Shown piece after piece: positions 58,693-64,000 of a DNA stretch of 64,000 nt (position 1 is the first letter of the stretch; each line of letters opens with the position of its first letter). The position numbers and the translations under genes were made by a program. Location of the stretch: NCBI GenBank assembly GCA_019925795.1, contig CM034298.1, positions 52,602,365 to 52,666,364 of the forward strand, given 5' to 3'. The DNA comes from Dendrobium chrysotoxum. Its lineage: Eukaryota; Streptophyta; Magnoliopsida; Asparagales; Orchidaceae. The notes under the pieces are model-generated. The model made no database searches. It had not been told where the DNA came from and worked only from the letters and a program-made list of their open reading frames with translations.

Positions 58693-58830
58693 CATCCCAA
58701 GTCTGAAATGTTGTAACACTCCAATAAATAGATGTGACATTCCTATGGAAAAAAAAATCGGGTGAAAGGCCCTCGAACACCAAGCAGGGGAGTGTTACCT
58801 TCCTACAACCCCTTGGTGAGCTCAACCAAC
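58313..58830 (+). repeat. Tail of unit 3
   Basis: Matches 48485-48957 and 28075-28405. Holds GCACTGTGGAGCTCCAG, GTTGCAGCATATAGTGCTGCAAC and GCACTGCAACACTC words and a (CT)n run (58631-58692). Ends at the giant LTR. Confidence 0.7.
58631..58692. repeat. (CT)n microsatellite
   Basis: About 30 units with one TTT interruption. Unit 2 has only a short (CT) run at the same place (48801-48820), so the run differs in length between units. Confidence 0.9.
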
Positions 58831-58869
58831 TGTTGACCTCATTTTTGTATGAGCTCAATAGGACCAATC

Positions 58870-59440
58870 CAGACCTTAGGATCATTCCAATCCTTAGGAT
58901 TTAATCCTGACCCTAGGATTAATCTAATCCTAGATCAATCCAGATTCAAATCAATCCTGACCCCAGATCAATACAATTTAAGATAAATTTAGATTCTAGG
59001 ATTCTCCTAGACTTCAGACCCTAGGATCTATTCTAGACCCTAGGATTCTACCTGATTCTAGATCATATGATCCTCTTAGACCTTAGGATTCTCCTAGATC
59101 TATCTAGAGCTTAGGATTCTTCTAGATCCTAAGACTATTCTAGATCCCAGGCCCTAGGACTTCCAAACCCTAAGATCTTCTTAGAAATCAAACTTTAGGA
59201 TCTACTCTAGATCCTAAGATCCTTCTAGATCTTGAATCTTAGGATTCCTAAATCTTAGGATTCTTCTAGATTATAGGATTCTTCCAGACCCCAAATCCTA
59301 GGATTTCCCTAGGACTCCTAGATTCCAGGACCTTTCCAGACTCCAGTTCCTAGGATCTATTCTAGACCTTAGGATTCCCTTAAGCTGATTTGGACCCTAG
59401 GACCTATTCTAAACCCTAGGATTCTTCTAGATCAATCCAA
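58870..59440. repeat. Degenerate short-period array of CCTAGGATT / TCTAGATC words
   Basis: More than 20 words of the type CCTAGGAT, TTAGGATT and CTAGATC follow one another at roughly 15-30 bp steps. Both cores (CCTAGG, TCTAGA) are palindromes. The first copy of the LTR has only a few of them (17637-17700). Confidence 0.8.
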
Positions 59441-61419
59441 GCTTCAATTCAATCTAAATTTAATTCAAATCCTATCATTCAAGCTCAAAATCCAATTCAA
59501 AACCAGATTTCCAGACTCAAATCCAAGGCCAAAGGTCTAAGTCCTGAAAGCCTTTTCCAGCAAATTTTTGAACACCTCAAAACCCTATCAAATGACCTCT
59601 GATTCAAGATCTATCAGTTCCATACTGATGTGACATGTCTCTATAGGTAACCCTCTAAATTTGAGCTCATTCTGAGATCTCTAACCCCAGAAACTGAATT
59701 GAAATCCAAAGGCTGTAAAACCTTCAAATATTTATAGTCTATGCCACTGGACCTGTCACCCAGTGGGTTTTGATCATGGAGCTTTCTACAAAGCTCCAAA
59801 TCACTTCCAGACCCTTGATTATGACTCATTAAGTAATAAACTGCATTTTGTTAGATTCAATTTGACCCCCAGTTGACCAAGGGTCAAAATGACTAAAGTA
59901 CCCCTTAAGGGTTCAAATGCACTTTTCAAACCCAATGATCTCCAAATTGCTTGGGATCACCTCCAGCAATTTTCAAATATCAAACTGAACCTGTTAAGCC
60001 CATTCCCAGCTTTTGGGTCAACCTGGTTGACCAAGTCAACCTGGGTTGACCCAATAACCCATTAAGGGCCCAAATAGGTATTTTTGATCAAATGATCATT
60101 CTGATCCCTCAAACCACTTCTAAGAGACTTCAAACGCCATTTCAAACTTATTGAGTCCAAACCCTAGACTTGAGTCAACTTGGTTGACTAAGTCAACACA
60201 GGTTGACCAGTTCAAACCCTTAAGCTCCTCCACTTTGAATCGAGCTTTAATTGCATTCAAACCTCATTCAAACTTCATTCAAGTGTACCCTTAATGATTT
60301 GGGTTGGATTAGATACCCTTGACCTAATCAAAAGTTGACTTGGTCAACTTAGCCCAAGTTCAATCAAATGTGACCCATTTGGGTCAAATTCCTTCAAATA
60401 TTCATTTGAAACCTTTCAAATCTTCAAACCTACATCAATCAATGCCTTGAATTTTTTTTTAAACCCACCTCAAGTCAAATCACATTGAGTTTGACTTGGT
60501 CAACTAAATAAAACATGGTCAAACCCCTTAAACCTTCTCCCACTCATTCAAACTCAAGACCCTTAAGCTTTAAATCCCCTTTAAGCCATCAACTCAACAC
60601 CCAAAGCTCTGTCCCATACCAACTCAGCAGTCCACATGGACTTTGACTGGTCAAACAGTCAAATTGAGCTTTCAAGAAGGTCAAACCTAGTCAAATCATT
60701 CCCCAAAGCTTAATACACTCTAATCCAAATCATTCCAGCTATTGTAACAGACTCCAGAAGCTTCCTAAGGCTAATCTCAACCCTTAGATCAAGAGTTCAT
60801 GGCTTGGATTAACTCCATGTGTCTAAGTGGGGACCAAACCCCTTTACACATGGGATGTACCTCCTTGTCCTTTCATTCCCTGCTCTCTAACTGATTGAGG
60901 ACATGTGGCAACATCCCAGCAAGTCCCCAAGTCATCCCAACCATCCATTTGGCATGGGGATGATTGAATAGGCTTAAACCCCTAAAATCAAGCTCATTCA
61001 TTCTATCTTCTCTCACTTAAATCCCTCTTCTCCAGAGCTATTCCAGCCCCCAAAAATCTCTCCAAAAGCCTCTCCAGACATTTCTATAGCTGTCTCAAGC
61101 CTTCCCCCACCAGATCCTAGCCTCCAAAGCCCTCATTGGTGAAGAGAGAGGATCTAGAGAGAGAATCCGGCGATACACAAATAACTTCAAATCCAGCCAG
61201 ATCTAGGTTTCGACATCTTCTACAAAGTTGAAGAGGATATTAGCAGCTTTCCAACGAGCCCAAGATCGTCAAAATCCGACGGCTAGATTGTAAGTTATTG
61301 TCATTTTAAGTTCTATGATCAAACATTGATTTCTCCCAAATCCCAATGCATGGAGCTTTGAAACTCCATGGATTGAAAGAGTAGGGTATCTAGATCCTAT
61401 GCTTCAAATTTCATGAAAT

Positions 61420-61760
61420 TTGAACGGTCGGATCGAAAGTAAGGAGCATTTAAAATTCTAGTTTATTTTGAACTAAGATTTCGGGAGCGATCTGGACCGT
61501 CCGATTGCGTGTGTATTGCGATCGGACAGTGCAGATCAAGCCGGACGGTATGCTGTAGCCGGCGGGATTCGAACCTGCGCCGTTTGGCCATACAGCCCGG
61601 TGACGTGGCAAAATCTGGTTCGTCCATCCGATCGGGCGCGGATCGGACGGCCCGATATCCTTGCTGACGTGGCAAGTGGCTCAATCAGAGTGTGCCACGT
61701 GTCAAGTACGAGGAAAGCCGCCGCCGCCGTCATTCCAATGATTGGCCGGCAGTTAAATTA
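61420..61760. promoter_or_regulatory. GC-rich island with ACGT-core motifs and a tRNA-like hairpin
   Basis: Much richer in G and C than the surrounding LTR. TGACGTGGCA occurs twice (61601-61610, 61665-61674), and TGCCACGTGTCA, a G-box type site, lies at 61693-61704. On the minus strand TGGCCAAACGG (61580-61590) and GGTTCGAATCC (61565-61575) fit pol III A-box and B-box patterns but are only 4 bp apart. TACAGCC (61591) and TGCTGTA (61551) could pair as an acceptor-like stem. No full tRNA. Function inferred only; frames across it look like chance. Confidence 0.45.
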
Positions 61761-64000
61761 ATTAAAAATGAATTTAAAATTTATTTTAAATGCTTAAAAC
61801 TTTAAAAATTCATAGAAAATTCATTTTTAAACCAATATGGGTGTTCTTGGGCTTGTTGGAAAGCTCTTGACGTCTACTTTATTTTAAAAATAATTTGAAA
61901 TAATTTTGATCATTGAGTTTAGATAAAAACAGAGATGATGATTTTTTATTTTTCTCACATTTCTCAAAATCCCATGGTCAAATTGACCTCAAATTTGGAT
62001 GTCATATATTAGGGGGAATCCTTAACCTACCCTAATTTTCTTGGGTCATGTTTTGACCAGAATTTCTATGAATTGAATTTTCAAATGTATGGGTTCATTT
62101 TGGACCCATAAATTTAAAAATTCATAATTCTTTATATGCTTAGCATTAGGACACATTATTGCTGTGATATGTTTACATGTATGTCCAAGGGTTAGAAACT
62201 TTGATTCAAACCCACTTAAATCTAATGACATCATTAAGGATAATAATTAAGGACCTAAGTTTAGAGAACTTAGAAAAATTTCAATAATTAGGATACATTT
62301 CCAATTGACTTGAAACTTTGAACATTCAAATTTAGAGACACATACAGCCTCAAGAAAAATTCTCACTGTATTTTGAATTCATTAAGTCCATTAATTAACC
62401 TAATCAAACTTAAACCTTAATTAAGCCCTTAAACCTTCCAGAAAATGTAATAAATTAAGTTTAAATCCAAAAATTACACATAATACCTCAAACTGACCAG
62501 AATTGAACCCTTAATCAATGAAAAATAAAAGCCCCTTGACTGGACTTCAAAATTGAGTTTAATTTAAGTTTAATTGAAATCTGAAATTTAATTAATTTAA
62601 TTAATTAAAAAATAATTAAAAATTCCAGAAAATTTCCAAACACTTGGAAATCACTCCTTAGGTCATTCCTGACCTTTGGAGTTGATTTCAAGAAGTTTGG
62701 AGGCCATTTGGATCCAAATCACAAAAAGGGTCTCTAATTAAACAATTTCAAAAATTCAATAAATACTCAAAACTTCAAAAATTCATAACTAATTCAAATG
62801 AACTCCAAATTGAGCAAACTCAAAGGCATACAACTCATCTTAGGCTCTAATATTTGTTAAAAATGTTAAGTTTCCAGAAATCAATCAAATTTGAAAAAGT
62901 CAACTTTTGGTCAAACTTAGTTCAAATCAAGTCAAAACTTCAAACCTTCATAATAAAATCTAGAAAAATCCAATTTCAGCATACTTACTGTCTAACTGAT
63001 CATATTAAGGTCTAGTATTTTAATTAAATATTAACTTTCTAGAAAACCCTTTAAATCAAAAAGTCAACTTTTGATCATTGAATTAAATCATTAAAATAAT
63101 CCAGAAAATACCAAAATTCAATAAATCATTCAAAATTCCAGAAAATCTTAAATCAACATTAAAACCAACAATCAACCAATCTTAATTAAAATTTAATTAA
63201 CCTTTAAACCTTAATCAAACTTAAATCATTTAATTATATCGGGTACCACTGGGTAACCCAGGCCCACGAGGCTATTAAATTAGCCCCAAGGAAGGTGAAA
63301 TAAACTTCACGGCCTTGGTGTGAAACAAAGGTGGTGTCCAACAAATAATTAAAATCAAATTTAAAATTAATTTTAAGTCATTAAGATTTAAACTCAAATT
63401 AAAACTCCCTTAAGCCTTCAACCAACTAGAACTTTAAACAACTTTAATCAATTGTCTATTTAAGACATATCAAAGCCACACAGCCTACCTCACACACTTT
63501 AGATGGTTTGCTAGGACAACCAACTCTAGTCTTAGGCTAGGCCGGTGTTTACTTTTCTGCTGTGTGCCGGGTTTTCGAGCTTTTACTGCATGCTGTTTGC
63601 TAGTAGTAGAATTGATGTGTTTGTTTACTTATTTATTGCACTCTGTGATGTAATTGATTGTACGATTAGATCTACCCCTAGGCTAGAGACGATTTGTACT
63701 AATTCAATCTTATGCATGTGGCCATGCTCATACAGGGCATAAATTAAAGGGGGCAAAAATCATAAATATTAAATTGCACAGGTGCTCCAGAATGCTTAAG
63801 TCCCCCTTTAAAATTAAAAGAGCATGGCCAAGTATGGCTGCGACTGCGATTGAGTATTTTAATTTCAAATATATAACTGCTTAGGATGTCAAATATAAAC
63901 TGCTGATTATTAGGATAACCCTGCAGGTTGTTGAGTCTAGATTTTTAATTTTTTAATTGATGTAATTTGAATGTAAATTGAGTTGTAAATTTAAAGTACT

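Larger units (their letters stand above)
49002..58830 (+). repeat. Tandem duplication unit 3
   Basis: Starts ATTTAGGTCTGAGAGTGTTGAGTGCAC and is alignable with unit 2 throughout, apart from private insertions (MITE 49134-49317, RTE LINE 53103-53874). It is cut at 58830 by the giant LTR at CTCAACCAAC; unit 2 continues there with AACATTTAGGTCTG. The non-coding flank 50700-53100 matches 41660-43840; no gene seen. Confidence 0.85.
58831..64000 (+). mobile_element. Giant LTR family, second copy, runs off the window
   Basis: Begins TGTTGACCTCATTTTTGTAT like the solo LTR at 17611. Shared blocks continue to the window end (63841-63905 resembles 19920-19990), so about 1.8 kb of the LTR should lie beyond. 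It differs by an expanded CTAG-rich array (58870-59440) and about 1.9 kb (roughly 61000-62900) missing from the first copy. Many TTGAC/GTCAA words at 59860-60700. Frames are short and not kept between copies. Solo LTR or full element cannot be decided here. Confidence 0.75.

Noticed and set aside
61551..61597. A real tRNA gene on the minus strand
   Set aside because: B-box and A-box patterns exist, but they are 4 bp apart and the anticodon arm is missing, so it cannot be a normal tRNA.
61463..61761. Frames in the GC-rich island
   Set aside because: GC-rich DNA has few stops by chance; the three overlapping frames on both strands show no domain and the block is absent in the other LTR copy.

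Overview
This is nuclear DNA of a flowering plant with a large, repeat-rich genome. Evidence: AT-rich intergenic sequence, Ty1/copia and Ty3/gypsy LTR retrotransposons primed by initiator tRNA-Met, L1-type and RTE-type LINEs, hAT/CACTA/MITE remnants, and three intronless genes for plastid-targeted leaf-type [2Fe-2S] ferredoxin. I cannot name the species. Nothing prokaryotic is present.

Backbone: a segment carrying one ferredoxin gene plus several kb of non-coding flank occurs three times in tandem on the + strand. Unit 1 (about 5146-28550; ferredoxin at 5486-5926) is the most diverged and is inflated by insertions. Unit 2 (about 40180-49001; ferredoxin at 40860-41300) and unit 3 (about 49002-58830; ferredoxin at 49917-50357) are close relatives. 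A worn piece at 4925-5145 resembles a unit tail, so at least one more copy probably lay upstream. Shared and private insertions give the order of events: unit 1 split first; an RTE LINE with a nested hAT element and a CACTA fragment entered the ancestor of units 2 and 3; later a second RTE LINE and a GC-rich MITE entered unit 3 only. The three genes encode the same kind of electron carrier (photosystem I to FNR and other plastid acceptors). Units 2 and 3 encode identical mature proteins.

Transposon layers, left to right: 3' end of a copia-type element (1-2504) whose LTR holds seven pairs of palindromes spaced exactly 21 bp; gypsy LTR pieces (2505-4560); an L1 LINE (6245-11345); an LTR-like piece (11579-13630); a gag-only gypsy element (13631-23218) holding a 4.2-kb solo LTR (17611-21802) with a perfect TATGG target duplication; a solo gypsy LTR (25460-27022); a minus-strand copia element (28551-40179) between units 1 and 2, with gypsy DNA nested in both of its LTRs; and, closing unit 3, a second copy of the giant LTR family (58831 to the window end) with a CTAG-rich array and a GC-rich island.

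The only genes that look functional are the three ferredoxins. All retroelement reading frames are broken or partial. The best candidate for something undescribed is the paired-palindrome array upstream of the TATA box in the copia LTR at 1118-1791; its 21-bp pairing recurs in the diverged LTRs of the second copia element.
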